Under the pieces are notes generated by a model. It searched no databases, was not told the DNA's origin, and worked only from the letters and a program-made list of their open reading frames with translations. Source: Lonicera japonica (taxonomy: Eukaryota > Streptophyta > Magnoliopsida > Dipsacales > Caprifoliaceae). Taken from it: a DNA stretch of 64,000 nt. Below, one piece after another: positions 44,232 through 57,345 of this stretch (the first letter of the stretch is position 1; every line of letters begins with the position of its first letter). A program made the translations under genes and the position numbers. The stretch is taken from the NCBI GenBank assembly GCA_021464415.1, contig CM038463.1, forward strand, positions 5,580,001-5,644,000, given 5' to 3'.

Positions 44232-46876
44232 ATGGAAGAAGAGGAGGAAGAAATCATAAAACCCTACGAACTTAATTTCTCTGATCTCATCCTCTTATCT
44301 TCAGACAAACCATTATCATCATTCTCATTGGCATCTGAAGAAATTGAACGGCTTCAGTCGATTACAAGTACGATTATGGAAAATTTGGGGCCGAGAGGGC
44401 CAGGTCTTATAGTAATCACCGGAGTCGCCAATGCTTCCACTCTCCGGCGAACTCTCCTTCCACTCGCCCGCAAGCTTTCCATTCTCAACTTTGATGATCG
44501 CAAACTCGTCCTTAAGGTATCCCCTCAATTTTGAACCTCTTAAGCAAAGAAAATTCAGACTTCAGAAGTGAGGTAAATGACGTGTGTTTGGTTTGGTTAG
44601 AAGTTCATATGCAACCTCTTAATATGCTTTTGAATTGATAAGAGGTTCTCCTGCGTCTTAACATGTGGTTAATGAAGTCTGAATGAATGGTTGAATAATA
44701 GCATTTGTATTCTTAACTAAGCAAGAATTTTGATCATAAGGTAAAAGAAGCGCAAACTAGTCAAATTAATATGTTCAATGTCTATTCAGATATTACATTC
44801 CACAAGAAACAGACAGCTTGGTCCACAAAACATTTCAAGCTTATAGGCTTGTTTACCTCTTAAGCCAAACTCAAACGAGCTTTTAGCGTAGCCAAGTTCA
44901 AGTAGCTTGATTTTAAGTTTTAACATAATTTTATCATGTTTCAGAGTTAATTGAGCCCAGCTCGTTAACATGTTGAGTTCCAAAATATATATTGGCTTGG
45001 TTTGTTTGTCAAACAAACGAATCTCGAATGAGCTTTTACTCAAATAATCACAAATTGAGCTCAGGTAGATTGGTTCATTTATAAGCCCTAACATCACATT
45101 CAGTTTAAACTTCAGATTTAGAATGTTGATTTAGACAACAAAACAAACGCCACCTAAAACTATGAGAAAATTGAAGAAATTATTAAATTCATTTTTTTTT
45201 ACATTTGTTTAATTTGATGAAGAATTGTATCAGGTGAACACATAGCTGTCTTTCGCTCAGTTGCAAGTTTTTACCTCTGCTGTCGAAGCAATAAAATAAG
45301 CACTATCTAAACCTATTTTTGTCACTGTAATAGCTGTTGTTTGGCCTTGAGAGAAAAAAAATGGTAACTTCAGCTGAACCAGATGAGACATTTGTTGTGC
45401 TTGTTTCTGTTGAATGTTGATTGAACCCTTATAATTTTCTACAGGCAGAATTTGTATATGTTTGTGGCTTGTTTATCCGCAAGAAATTGAACTGATCATG
45501 AGGCAAGCTTTTAGTCCTTTTTTTTCCCTTGCCTTTTAGGTCTTATGGTTATTGGTTAATCTCGAATTTGAGCCAAGTGTAGTAAGTTTTCAAGTTTTAG
45601 AACATTGCTAAGCTTGACTCTCTTTATCTTCTGAGTTGGTCTAAAATGAGCCTGTAATAACCACGCTGTTTCCAAATTGAGTTTATTAGCTTCTTTTTTT
45701 TTGCTAGATCTAGACAGGTGAAACTTCTTTAATTGTTTACTCTATGATGTTCTATAGAGTACATCGCTTTCATTTCTATAGTAGCCACTTTTTAAGAACT
45801 ACAAAATCGTTAATTTGTACATGTAGGAGCACGGCCTGGGGAGCGATGTTCCATTGAAGAATTTGGATAGAACAGTCTCGCCTTTTGCAATGCAATTAAA
45901 GTGTGTTCAAGATGTTGAAATTAATTATAGTGAGGATGGTCATTTAGGAGCAAACGGTCACATAATGGAACAAGGTAATCTAAACTTTGAGAAGCCTGAA
46001 GAATCTCAGCATTGTGAATTTAAGAATCTTGGAAGCACCTTCAAGGAGCTAGGATTCTGCATGATGGAGCTAGGGCGTCGCCTTGCACGAATATGTGATA
46101 CGTTCATTGGTGGACAAGAGCTAGAGGAAAGCTTATTAGAATCAGGCACGGCAAAAGGGCGTCTCATTCACTATCATTCAACTTTAGATAACCTTATTCT
46201 GAAAGAGGGTCTTAAAAGAAATGGATCTAATGAATCTTTTCTCAATGGGTCAATAAGCAAGAAACAGACCATCAAGAATCAGCAAAAAACATTGATTGAG
46301 CACGAAACTCAATCAAATTCAAGTCAGTCTAATTTATGGCAACAATGGCATTATGATTACGGTATATTCACTATTCTTACAGCACCGATGTTTATGTTGC
46401 CATGTCATCCACAAACAACCATGGCAAATGAATGTCCTTCGCCAAGTGGGCACACATACTTGCAAATATACTATCCCAATAGGAATAGTATCGTTAAGGT
46501 GAAGGCTTCTCATAAAAGTTTCATTATTCAGGTGGGGGAATCGGCTGATATATTATCCAAGGGAAAGCTTCGGTCGACTCTTCACTCAGTATGCAGGCCA
46601 ACTAGGCTAGAAAACCTAAGCAGGGAAACTTTTGTGGTCTTCTTGCAACCTGCATGGAGCAAATCTTTCAGTCTCTCGGATTATCCTATTGAACAATTAA
46701 CTTCATGTGGTCAGCGTTCGGGTGAACTTGAAGACCTAGCTCAAGATATTGATAAGATAGTACCACCACTTTCTGCGCGGTTGAAGGATGGGATGACATT
46801 TGCAGAGTTCTCGCGAGAAACTACTAAGCAATATTATGGTGGGAGTGGTCTGCAATCAAAGAAAGAGAAGAAATAA
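44232..46876 (+). CDS. 2-oxoglutarate/Fe(II)-dependent dioxygenase-like protein (two exons)
   Basis: Exons 44232-44516 and 45827-46876 join in phase 0 (LVLK to EHGLGSDVP) and give 444 residues. Donor AAG-GTATCC and acceptor ATGTAG are canonical. The protein has an acidic N-terminus (MEEEEEE), then KPYELNFSDLILLSS. The double-stranded beta-helix holds the iron ligands His270-x-Asp272 in WHYDYG and His348 in TLHSV, and Arg361 in SRETFVVFL for 2-oxoglutarate. These fit the plant DOXC-type oxygenase fold. The substrate is unknown, and sequence around the ligands differs from hormone or flavonoid enzymes. Upstream ATGs in frame (44223, 44136) exist; 44232 has the better context (AAGATGG). The reading frame is intact, so the gene looks functional. 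Confidence 0.85.
44517..45826 (+). other. Intron of the oxygenase gene (1310 bp)
   Basis: GT...AG intron in phase 0. It contains a segment (about 44800-45110) with AGCTCG/GAGCTT words in both orientations that may be an old MITE. No exon-like frame within it fits the protein. Confidence 0.8.
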
Positions 46877-46908
46877 CCAAATTTGTTGCCTTTTACTTTG
46901 TCGATATG

Positions 46909-46969
46909 GTAAGTTATAACCTTTTTCTCTCCCTGCGGCATAAGCATTTTCTTACTGTTGTGATATCAG
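46909..46969 (+). other. Possible intron in the 3' untranslated region
   Basis: GGTAAGTTATAAC...GTGATATCAG, 61 bp, lies 32 bp after the stop codon. Canonical ends and a T-rich interior, but no transcript evidence. Confidence 0.4.
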
Positions 46970-47746
46970 GGCTTTGCCGCATTGCAAGTTGCATACCGGA
47001 AAAGGTCAATTTCGGTTATGAAGTCCATAGAAGTAGGAATCACCTTTATTTGTGCTCACTTTAGAACTTGTGCATAGATGATAGATTCATCGGTGATATT
47101 GATACTTTGTCAACAAAGCCGGTTAAAACCGAACAAAATGTTAAGTAGAGGGCGTCCACAGAATTTGTTTGATTCAATGTTATTTAAGAATGTAGACTTT
47201 GTGGAATACAAGTGAGTTGAATTTTCTTAATGAAAATTTCACAATGTTTAGCTTCAAGTTCATGTTATTTCAGTATTTTTAATTTGTGAATCGAACCATG
47301 AGAATGAGAATGAGAAAACAATTTTAGAATGTTCTCTATTGCTAAAGCACAAATGGTTAATGCAGAGCCATGAACCATTACTGAGGATTAGTGTATAGAC
47401 ATTCCATTCAAGAATCACTTTGGCAAAAGAATTTCCCTTCTTAGGAAAAGATTAAAATTACACCCAATTCAAACAATCATATCCAGCAATCATGTTCACC
47501 ACACTTCACTCATCTAACAATCACATTTGCTACTTTTTAAGGTACTCAAAACTCATTCACCACAATTCTGTTGGACCAGCTCAGCTCAGCTCAGCAATTT
47601 AATTTAATTTCATAGAGTAAAAAGGAAAGCTAGCATTTGATTTGCACTGATTCATTACAATTTCATGTGAAACAAAACATTTAAGTAATCTATACATCTA
47701 CTAAAAAACTGTAGGATATACGAAGTAGCACCACCATTGTCTCTCT
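46970..47746. other. Convergent intergenic region between the two genes
   Basis: Holds the 3' ends of both genes. Poly(A) signals are not sharply defined. A short AGCTC run (GCTCAGCTCAGCTCAGC, 47580-47596) is the only repeat. Confidence 0.5.
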
Positions 47747-49366
47747 CTAACTGTCTGCAGCTCTAAAAACAGTTAACAGGGAAAGGAAGAGGTTAATGAT
47801 ATCCAAGTACAATGAAACTGCGGCCCAAATGTATTCGTCATACGAGTAGCGTTTGATCAAGTTGTCTGTATCATATACAATGTATCCGCAGAAAATGATT
47901 GATGCAAGACACCCATAGATCATAACTGAAATCCTTCCCAGAGGGAATAATATCTGCAGAATACACATCCACGTTCATTATTGCTTAATGCACTATCCAA
48001 ACAGAATTAAAAATAGGGGACACCCATTTGGCCATTTCAGCAATAGAAAATGAGAAACAAATATGGTAAAATTGTGAGGTGCCTTTGATTGCAATGTTGA
48101 GTAATGATTGAAAATGAGATTAGTGTATTTGTTGAGATGTACTATAACAATTTTGGTTTTCCACGGAATTCAATTCTTTGGGCAAATATGATTTCATGGA
48201 AAATGAGGAAAAGATTGAGAACAATCTAACCAAGTTACTCATCTCTCTTCCCCAATTCTCATCAAAATTGTTTTTTCCAATCAATTTTACTAACTCATAC
48301 AATCAAATGAACAGTTGAGAAACATAATATGCAGATGCATAGATACCTGAATGAAGGCAAAGACCAGAAGAACCATGACAGCACCAAACAAGAAAGGACC
48401 AAGGAAATTGAAATCATAGCCTCTCTTAGCAGCCATGAATGTGTACAGAGTGAGACCCACAACCACCACTGTGGTCAGGATCACAGATTCCAAAATTACC
48501 TTCCCTGTATTTTAATCCCAAATCATGGGTCAAAAGAACTATATCTAAGCATTATCAGGAAAGTACATACAATTACTTCATTTAAAGAGAAAAAACCTTT
48601 TGATCGGTTTACACAGAAAATAATTCAAGATGTCTATTAGGTGGTATATTATCATACTGAAAATATTATATCTTCAGTTTTTAGTTAACTGCTCTGCTTC
48701 ATATTAAGGTGTACTTGATTAGTTAAAATAGAAAAGAAATCAAGATTTTCAATGGAAATCAAAAACTTGGAAAGGAGGCATTCTTAGGATTGTACAAAAT
48801 TCGGCCCAAAACTTTATCCAACGATTGTACATATACGGGGTATAGCAATGTTGACCAACTTTCATATGAAAAGAGTGCAACAAAATAAGATAAGTTACCA
48901 CTTACCACTGGTAAATGCGCAAGTGAGACCAACTACAAAAGCAAGAGACACCGTGAACAGCCCAAGAAGTAGAAAATTAACCGGATGACGCTGATGATAG
49001 TAATACAATGGGCACAAAACTGCAAAACAAAATCATCAACGCATCAAAATCCAAACCCATAATCCCGAACAGAACCCCAACAGGAACACGTAAATGATAT
49101 GGGTTTTTGATTAGAGAAGAAAAGGTACCAATAAAAGGAGCAATGATGACAACAATGTAGAGTGCCAATCCAGCGCCAGTGGTGACAAAGAAAGTGGCAA
49201 TGGGTCGAACAGATACAACCACAGAAGCAACAGCAATTGTGAGAAACAATTGAACAGCGAGTATGGAGTAAATCTTGCGAATGAAGGCCCACTGGTGAAC
49301 CGGACTATCCAGCATCGTTGGATAAAGTGGCCGGCTACCTCCCTCGACGTCTATTTTACGGTCCAT
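47747..49366 (-). CDS. LFG: LIFEGUARD / Bax inhibitor-1-like (TMBIM) membrane protein, four exons
   Basis: Minus-strand exons 49366-49129, 49019-48906, 48504-48347 and 47953-47747 have canonical GT...AG introns and phases 1, 1 and 0. They give a 238-residue protein, the usual length for plant LFG proteins. It starts MDRKIDVEGGSRPLYPTMLD, then WAFIRKIYSILAVQL, and has seven hydrophobic segments. It includes AAKRGYDFNFLGPFL, GCLASIIFCGYIVYDTDNLI, and ends YLDIINLFLSLLTVFRAADS. YDTD and YLDI hold the paired acidic residues that form the pH-sensing calcium-leak pore in this family. Family members sit in endomembranes and suppress cell death or modulate responses to microbes. The exact paralogue cannot be told. 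An upstream in-frame ATG (49576) lies in the probable 5' leader and lacks conserved sequence. Confidence 0.93.
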
Positions 49367-49599
49367 CTTCTTACAGGCAGCAATTGATGGAACAACTTGA
49401 GAGCAAAGAAATCTAATCGTGCAAAAGAAATTAAAGAAGCAGAATATGAAAAGTTTGGTTACAAGAAGGAGGGCGAGGGGGATAATAAGAAGGCAGTTAA
49501 TGGGTGGTTCAAGACAGGAACCAGAAAGTTCGAGATGCCGTGGAGTCGGAAGATTCCCAGACTTACCAGCATTCATGTTCCAGAGATCTCTCCACCCTT

Positions 49600-52299
49600 A
49601 CGTTACTGTTTTTTCTTTTTCCTCTTTTACACTACACTTTCCCGTTACTTCTGGACACGCCCGGTACTTTTTTTTTAAAGAAATACCGAAATAGAAAGGG
49701 TGATTTGGGGTTTTGGCGACATTGTTAATGTTATAACTAGCTTTGATACGTGAAATTTAACATATATATATATATGTATAAGGGTGTATTTGTCATGTGA
49801 ATTAGAAATAGGATTGAATTAATTTATCTTATCTAGTATTTATTATCGAAAAGGATAGGATAAACAAATCTTATCATGTGTTTGGCGCAATGGTGGATAA
49901 TCCTATCTCGTATTTGGTTCAACATGAGATTAGATAGCGCTCAGGATTAATTATTATTTTATCCTTTTATAATTAGATAAATATATATTATCCCGGTGGT
50001 ATTATGTTATCCCATGGTTATCGCGTTTGGTTCAATTGTCTTAATAATCTATATTATTTATTATGATATTATTATTATTATTATAGTAAAATCGAGGAAG
50101 TGTAATAATTATAGTAATAAATAATTTTTATTATGAAACCTTTATTTACTTGTATTTTAAACTCTTTCATTTTTCATATTTATATATATACTTAATATCT
50201 ATTACATATATATAATATGGAGGAAGTAGAAACATTTAATAGCACAATTAATATACTCTAAAATGTTTATCAATATATTATTATTCTCTTATAATATTCA
50301 TGAGTTATTTCCCAATATAATAATTACGTCAATTTAATCCATTCTTCATTTTTAATTCTTCACATCATTTTCAAACTCTTTCATAACCCATCTGCTCATC
50401 GTAAAGATGAAAGTGCATGTTGTCATAATTCATAAATGTAATGTATAAATGATTTACAATAAATAAATGATAATTAAAGACCATTTAGTTTCTAACTCCG
50501 ATAACCTTTCGGTTTCAATCCTAATCCATTAGTGATACCTATTTAAATTTGAACTATGTCATTTGTCTAACATGCTTTCACATATGCTCTCTCTACCTGT
50601 ACATTTCTCTATGGTTGCCCGAAAGAGTATGTAAGTATATTCTTTTAGGATAGTTCTATTAATACAAATTGTTTATTTTTTAACTAACTAACATCTTCCT
50701 CTTCTTCTTTTTTCAACGAAATTTACTATATTTCTATATGCTATTTTTTGTTTTGGAGGAATTTGTATTTTCTAATCCTCTTGCGAGCTTTTTTTTACTA
50801 TAGTGCAGTTAAGAAAATAATTGAAAGGAACACAAACGCTAACTTTTGTATTTCAATATGCTAGATGATGTAATAAAATTTGTTTATTCAGTGTACACTA
50901 TTATTTGTCATTTACGTAAACTCGTGTTTGTTATTTGATTTGATAAATTTTATATAAGTATAGACATGTATACACAAAAATAAATATAATATATATACTT
51001 ATGAAAAAATAGTTCATACAACATTCATGCATCGCACGAGCAATAAGCTAGTTATATTATAAGTTTGATCCTCATTTCGTACGGTTTCGGTTTAAAAGTT
51101 GGTCAAGACCTTCACTTTTGTCCAAATGCCCCAAAATATCCCCTTATATAACCATTTTTCAAATATTTGTTTTTAATATATTATATTACATTCTTTATTC
51201 TTTATATATACAATATAATGTATATGTATACTTCTTTAAAACATAATGTATTAGCCTAGCTCATATATATAGATAATAGAGTTTAACTATAAAGAGAAAG
51301 TATCTTATTTTAATAAAAAAATGGATAACTATTTAAAGAGATAAATCGATACATTTTTTATAAAAAAATTGCAGATTTAACTCAATTTTATTTTTTTTAT
51401 AAAAAATACATCAATTTACTCATTTAAATGACCGTTTCTTCTTTTTATTAAAGCGGATTCATCTTTAAAGTCTAGTTCTATGTATGCGTATATATATATA
51501 CATATGGGCGATGTTTCAATGGTTACTTTTCTTTTTACCTTTGGATGGTTATTGTAATATTAACCATTGGATGAAAAATCAATTGTTGAGATCAAATGTG
51601 TAGTTGGCTAACATAATTAATACATATTGGAGAAATACAAAGTATTAAATGCAAGGTTAAGTAGGTAACTTGTTGTTACCTGATGACATGGCATTTTTTT
51701 TTTCTATTTAATTTTAAGGAATCATAAATTAGATATTCATCACATGATTTTGTAATTCTAATACAGGATATCTCTATTCCTTACCTATATAAAATGGGTG
51801 ATTTTATTTATATTGATATCTTGCAGTTAATCTATATTGTTAAGTTAATTAGTATTGCCTGCTAAATTAATCCATAAGTGTAGATAAACTAACAAAAAAA
51901 TATTATTGATTTAATTTTATAAATATTATTTTATTAATGATTTAATATTAAAAAATAAATTAGATTAATAGGTACATCTACTTTAATTAAATAAATAAAA
52001 ATATGGGGTTTTTTTAAAATTACAAATCAATTACTCTCATTCTAACAAAGGATATTCTATTTTTAAAATTAGTTTCAAGGATAACTTTTTAATCGATGAC
52101 AAAATAAATTTTAATTTATTAAAAATAAAAGATAGTCATTTTCAAAACTATCCTTTATTAAAGATAACAACTATTAAAAAATAAAATAATAAAAAATATA
52201 AATAACAAAAACTCAAATTCAAACTAAACATCTCAAATAAAGATTTCAAATTTGAACATGTAATCGAAATCTTATCACAAAGGTCAATCAAGAGCATAA
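49600..52299. other. AT-rich intergenic region upstream of the LFG-like gene
   Basis: The first 130 bases are the likely promoter. A patch at 49840-50040 (GGATAGGATAAACAAATC, GGTATTATGTTATCCC, GTTTGGTTCAA) resembles inverted termini of small MITEs but has no clear duplication. Otherwise nothing is seen. Confidence 0.5.
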
Positions 52300-53061
52300 G
52301 AGTATCTTCAATTGTCTTGTATAAATTTTGTGTAAATCCTATGTGTCAAAGTGGGATTTACACAAAAATAATAAAGAATTCGTTTTATACTCCAACAGTC
52401 TGTTACACTTTTGTGTAAATATTAAACTACTAATTAGATACGTACAAGTAAAATTTATCCTATAATTATTCCCTTACTTTTCAAATCCATTTATTTCTAG
52501 AAACAAGATGAGAAAGAATAGACATGAGATTATCTGACGTGGTTGTGTGAATTGGGTTTGTATTTTACATAAACTTTTTACACAAATCCTAAGTGTCAAA
52601 GTTTTTTAAAAGACTGCTGAAGACATTTTTTTTTACAAAACGTGTAAATTTTACACAAACCAAAATTATACACTAAGAGCATATCCAACCGTAGTGTATA
52701 ATTTTGGTTTGTGTAAAATTTACAAGTTTTGTAAAAAAAAAAAGGTTCTCCAACAGTCTTTTAAGAAACTTTGCCACCTATGATTTGTATAAAAATGTTG
52801 TGTAAAATACAAACTCAATTTGCACAACTACGTCAAATAATGTCACGTCTATTTTTCCTCATCCCATATCTGGAAATAAATGAATTTGAAAAGTAAGGGA
52901 ATAAATACATGATAAGCTCCACTTGTGCGTATCTAATTGGTAGTTTAATATTTACACAAAAATCTAAAACAGACTGTTGGAGTACAAAGCGAATTATTTA
53001 TTATTTTTGAGTAAATTCCACTTTGACACGTATGATTTATACAAGACGATTGGAGATGCTC
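52300..53061. mobile_element. PIF/Harbinger-type hairpin MITE, 762 bp
   Basis: TAA lies at 52297-52299 and 53062-53064. Ends are GAGTATCTTCAATTGTCTTG and, reversed, GAGCATCTCCAATCGTCTTG. Each arm of about 370 bp is the inverted copy of the other (for example ACACAAACCAAAATTATACAC against GTGTATAATTTTGGTTTGTG near the centre). Only about 20 bp separates the arms, and these contain another GAGCATATCCAACCG terminus. It probably arose as two MITE copies tail to tail. Confidence 0.8.
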
Positions 53062-53064
53062 TAA

Positions 53065-53533
53065 GTATTAAATATATATATTTTACTAATTCCGAAAACT
53101 CTAAATTTTAAATTAATTATCAAATGATAAGATGCTACAATTTTTAAAAGAAATTATGTACAACAAAAAAGAAAAATAAAAATACTTTAGAATTGTGAAC
53201 CTTTCAAAAAAAAATTAAAATTTTGATGAATTTTTTTAGAATTGTTTGTAGGCTCATTTATTTCACATAATTTCACAAAAAAATATTTTTTTAACCACCA
53301 AATAAATCTCAAAAGTTTATAGTATATTGTTTGCATAATTATGCTCTCACAAACCATTCCAGTGAAAGAAAATACTATTTGTATTATAAATTACAGTACG
53401 AAATGTCGTGCTAGCTAATTAATTACATGATCATGAATACTTTATATGATTATATATCGAAAAATTGATAAATATGAAATAGGTCTAATGTGATTGTTAA
53501 CATAGAAGAATATGTGTACTTGGTTGTTAAATC

Positions 53534-53534
<1 letters not shown>
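53065..53534. other. AT-rich spacer, nothing seen
   Basis: No repeat ends or ORF supported. Confidence 0.5.

Positions 53535-53620
<86 letters not shown>
53535..53620. repeat. (TTA)n microsatellite, about 28 units
   Basis: Uninterrupted ATT/TTA trinucleotide run of about 86 bp. Confidence 0.95.
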
Positions 53621-53621
<1 letters not shown>

Positions 53622-53697
53622 GAAAGAAAACGGTTGAAGTATTAATAACATAGTTAATGGAAAATATTTTTTAATAAAACCCTTTAAAATTCTTTAA

Positions 53698-54431
53698 GGG
53701 TGTGTTTGGAAAGTGGATTTGAGAGAAGATTTTAACATAAGATTTGTATTTGGAATATCAAATCTAAATATTTTTGTTTGGTGTGAAATTATGATTTGAG
53801 ATTTATAAATATATTCAAATAATAAGATTTGATACTTATTTTAAAGTTATAGCTTTCAAATTTTAGAGATAGGATTGTTCCTTATATATCATAAACTTGC
53901 GAAGTTGAAAAAAATATTAATTAATTTTTAAACAAATTATTAATTATTAATTATTATTATTATAAATATATTTATAATATTAATTATAATAATAATAATA
54001 CGAAGGATGACAAATGGAAGTGTGTTGTCCAAACTCAAACCTAATAAGCATATAAACACATCCCAACCCGGTGCAAGTTTTATTATTTTAAATTTAAATA
54101 CGTCGTGAATAGTGTATGCATAAATCCACTCCCGTTTCGTGATAATTACGCTATATTATAAGAAATAACATACTATAATAGGGACAAGGTCGAGTTAAAC
54201 GGGATAATTTTGTGTAAGTATAAGTCCCGCTACGGTGTCAAAAAATAAAAATAGCTTACTAATGAACTAAATATAAATTTTAGCGAAATAATATTTAGAT
54301 TTATAAATCAATTTTCTTGTATTTGTTAAGCAAATAGAAAATTTTAAACTCTTGTATTTCAAATATAAAATTTTTGAATCTTAGATTTTTGAATTTTAAA
54401 ACTAAATTCAATTATATAATTCAAATGCACC
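53698..54431. mobile_element. Possible Tourist-like element, 734 bp
   Basis: TTAA lies on both sides (53694-53697 and 54432-54435). Left end GGGTGTGTTTGGA; reversed right end GGTGCATTTGAATT. The GGGTGTGTTTGG start is common in Tourist-type MITEs, but the inverted repeat is weak. Confidence 0.4.
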
Positions 54432-56124
54432 TTAAAAGAAAATAGAAAACAAATTAATAATCTAAATTAAAATGTAATCTAATTTAGTACAATTATAAAT
54501 TAATTTTAATTAGTGGACATACTTTTTAATTTTAAAAATGGTACAAAATTTGTTTGTCAAAACACAACACATTGATTATTGAACCAAATAATTATTTATT
54601 TAATACTAAATAAGATATATTTTAAGTGTTATTTAGGAAGTCGTACGTATACTTTGGTATCTGATCAAATTATTAAAAGTTAAGTTTGTTTGAAATACTT
54701 TTGTAGGTCGGAAAATACCCTAGAGGGGGGGGGGGGGTGAATAGGGTTTTAAAAACTTAATGCGGAACTAAAACGTTTTTAAAATATTTAAGCAAAGCAA
54801 CTTTGTTAAATAAGTTTATCAAGGAAAACAATCAATTAAATAATCAATCTCAAGAATAAGTAATAATATAAGCAACTTCAATCAATTAATATAACAAATA
54901 AATAAAGAGATTGAGTAAGAAAGATTGAACCAATTGAAGTCAAGATTTTTTGTCCACACGGTTCGGCTTGAAAACTTCTACTCCGCGCTCGGTTAGTTCC
55001 CCGAGAACTTCCACTAAAACCGATCTCCTTCCAGGTGAAGATCAAACCTTTACAAGTGTAATTCTTCTCACTACACTCTTTATAACTATTGCTTGACCAC
55101 AATATTCCCACAAGAATCCCTCTTGCTAACTATGAGATTTACCTCTCACAATTTCACTCAACAAGAATTTACCTTCTTGTCTATCTTATGAGATTTACCT
55201 CTCATAAATTGTCTAATACAATTGTTTGGTGACTCACACCAATTAACAACTCTATCTAAGTGTGTATAAGATACAATATGAAGCTCACACTAGAGTTTGC
55301 TTGATTGATCAAATAGATAGCTTAAATGATGAATATGATGATCAATAAAATAGCTTGACTTTGGATAGATGAAAAATATATTTGTAGAAGTATTCAAGCT
55401 TGTTAAAATGTGTCTAGGAGGTCCAAAATATAGTCCCAAAATAGATATAGCCGTTTGTAGTGGATTAATTAATTAATGGGTCAAAATTGCACATTTGTCA
55501 AAGTTCCAACAGCTAGTTTTGACAAAAAAATTTAAATTTGTTTTGTTAATTTCTCCCAATTTGACCGTTGGATCATGCTTAAATTTTAGTCAAAATTGCA
55601 AAGAGATGTTGTATAACTACTGTAAAAATTTCAAAATGATCGGAGTTCTGGAAGGCCTCCATCTTACCGTTAGATCAAAACTGGACAAAAATTGAGCGAA
55701 TTTTAAATGTAAAATAAAAATATTTTTGCAATTTAACAATTTAGTTTCAAATAAAATTCTAATGATTTTTTTGAACCTCAAAGATATGTTTCTAAGATAC
55801 ATATTTTTATTAGAGCTTAAAATATGATCATTTAAAATTAATATGAATTTATTTTGAAACTCGATTTTTGTAAAATGATGTTTTAAAATTTTTTTTGATT
55901 CAAACTGATTCTGATCAATCTAACAATGATGTAAGTTCATATTTGAGCTATATAATCAATCAATTAAGAAACTTTACATTAATTCTAAGCAAACACTCAA
56001 TTACCGAATATGTGAGTCTTCGAATGCTTCGATTTGTTTCTTCAAATTGATTCTTCCCTTGAAGCTTTTCCCTTGAAACTTTTCCCTTGAAGCTTTAGTA
56101 TGTAATCACTACACCAAAATTCGC

Positions 56125-56420
56125 TAATTGGCACGGTTCTACGCCGTGGCTGACCGACATTGGCACGGCTCCGAACCGTGCCAAATACTGCCGTACCAAA
56201 TGTTTTAGTACTGCTCGGTACCGTGCTAAAAGTGTGCAATTTTTTGGTCAAAGGGTACCAATTCACAGAATTTGGCGCTTATTAGGCACGGTCACCAACC
56301 GTACCAATTGTGAGACACGTGGCTCTCCGTGGTTAAAACACGTTTCACAGCACGGGCCAATTTAGTTTAAACTTTGGTACAACTTTGGAACGTTTTTGGC
56401 ACTGTTGCACACCGTGTCAA
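56125..56420. repeat. Left subterminal palindrome array of the CACTA element
   Basis: GGCACGGTTC, GGCACGGCTCCGAACCGTGCC, GTACCGTGC, GGCACGGTCACCAACCGTACC, GGCACTGTTGCACACCGTG. These are repeated GGCACGG words in both orientations. Confidence 0.8.
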
Positions 56421-57235
56421 ACTACATAATTTAATTAAAAAAAATATATATTTACATATTTGCGGGACCCATCTAAATTGTATATGCAACAAAACAAACA
56501 TTTACCAAATTGGAAAAAATAACCATTTCATACAATTCAATCCCATTAGAAATTCAAATGAGAATAAATTCAATCATGTAAATGTATCACAACAATTAAG
56601 AAATAAATATTTTACAAGATAGCTTTTAAAAATATACGTTATTGATGATCTTTAGAGTGCCTTCCTTGAGCACCTCTTACAATATTACACTCTCCTGAGC
56701 AAAATGGTATACATATCATGCCCTGAAAAAGAAGGAATAAAAAAAAAAAAAAAAAGCACAGGCATATAATTTCAATTTAAAAATTGCATGAAATTTATAA
56801 GAAAAAATTAATTTGAGATAAAGAGAACAATTAATTGTTGTGACAACTGAAATACATTCTGGATGAACATCGGCCCTATAAATTATGTTCAAAAGCTGGA
56901 AAAAATTGAAAAATATGTACCTCAAATTGAAAAATTGCCACTTTGATATATGTCACCACCAAGGGATGCTTGGGATCGCATCACCTTTATAGGCACCACC
57001 TTTATAGACATGGAATAAAAATTACAAATCAAGATATGCTAACTGTAAGAGAGGAAAATAGCAAGCAAAAAGGTAAACGAAAATGGTTACCAAGGAATAA
57101 ATACAAGTAATGCAAAACAATAACTACTAGCATATAGGTTATACATAGTTAAATGGAATTTTGTGATCTGGATACAAAGACTATATACATACCAATTCAA
57201 GAAAATAACAAGAAACATATTGAATACCTAAGCAC

Positions 57236-57345
57236 TAAAAAGCGTATCCCCGTAAATGAGGCCGGACGATGTGGGGTTCGTGGGAGGCTTTAGCTATAGG
57301 CAGCCTTACCCCTTTGCACAGAGGTTTTTACAGATAGTGGATATA
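57236..57345 (-). mobile_element. SINE-like fragment within the CACTA element
   Basis: On the minus strand CTGTGCAAAGGGGTAAGGCT, then CCTCCCACGAACCCCACA. This resembles the conserved body of common tRNA-derived plant SINEs (CTGCAA-GGGTAAGGCTGCGTAC, CCCGGACCCC). Ends not found. Confidence 0.4.

Noticed and set aside
48329..48640. 103-residue plus-strand ORF
   Set aside because: Antisense shadow of exon 3 of the LFG-like gene.
49366..49576. Upstream in-frame ATG extending the LFG-like protein by 70 residues
   Set aside because: The family starts near MDRKID. The extension is not conserved-looking and lies in a probable leader.
49397..49728. Plus-strand ORFs of 74-93 residues antisense to the LFG-like leader
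   Set aside because: They overlap the 5' leader and promoter of the minus-strand gene in three frames; none resembles a protein family.
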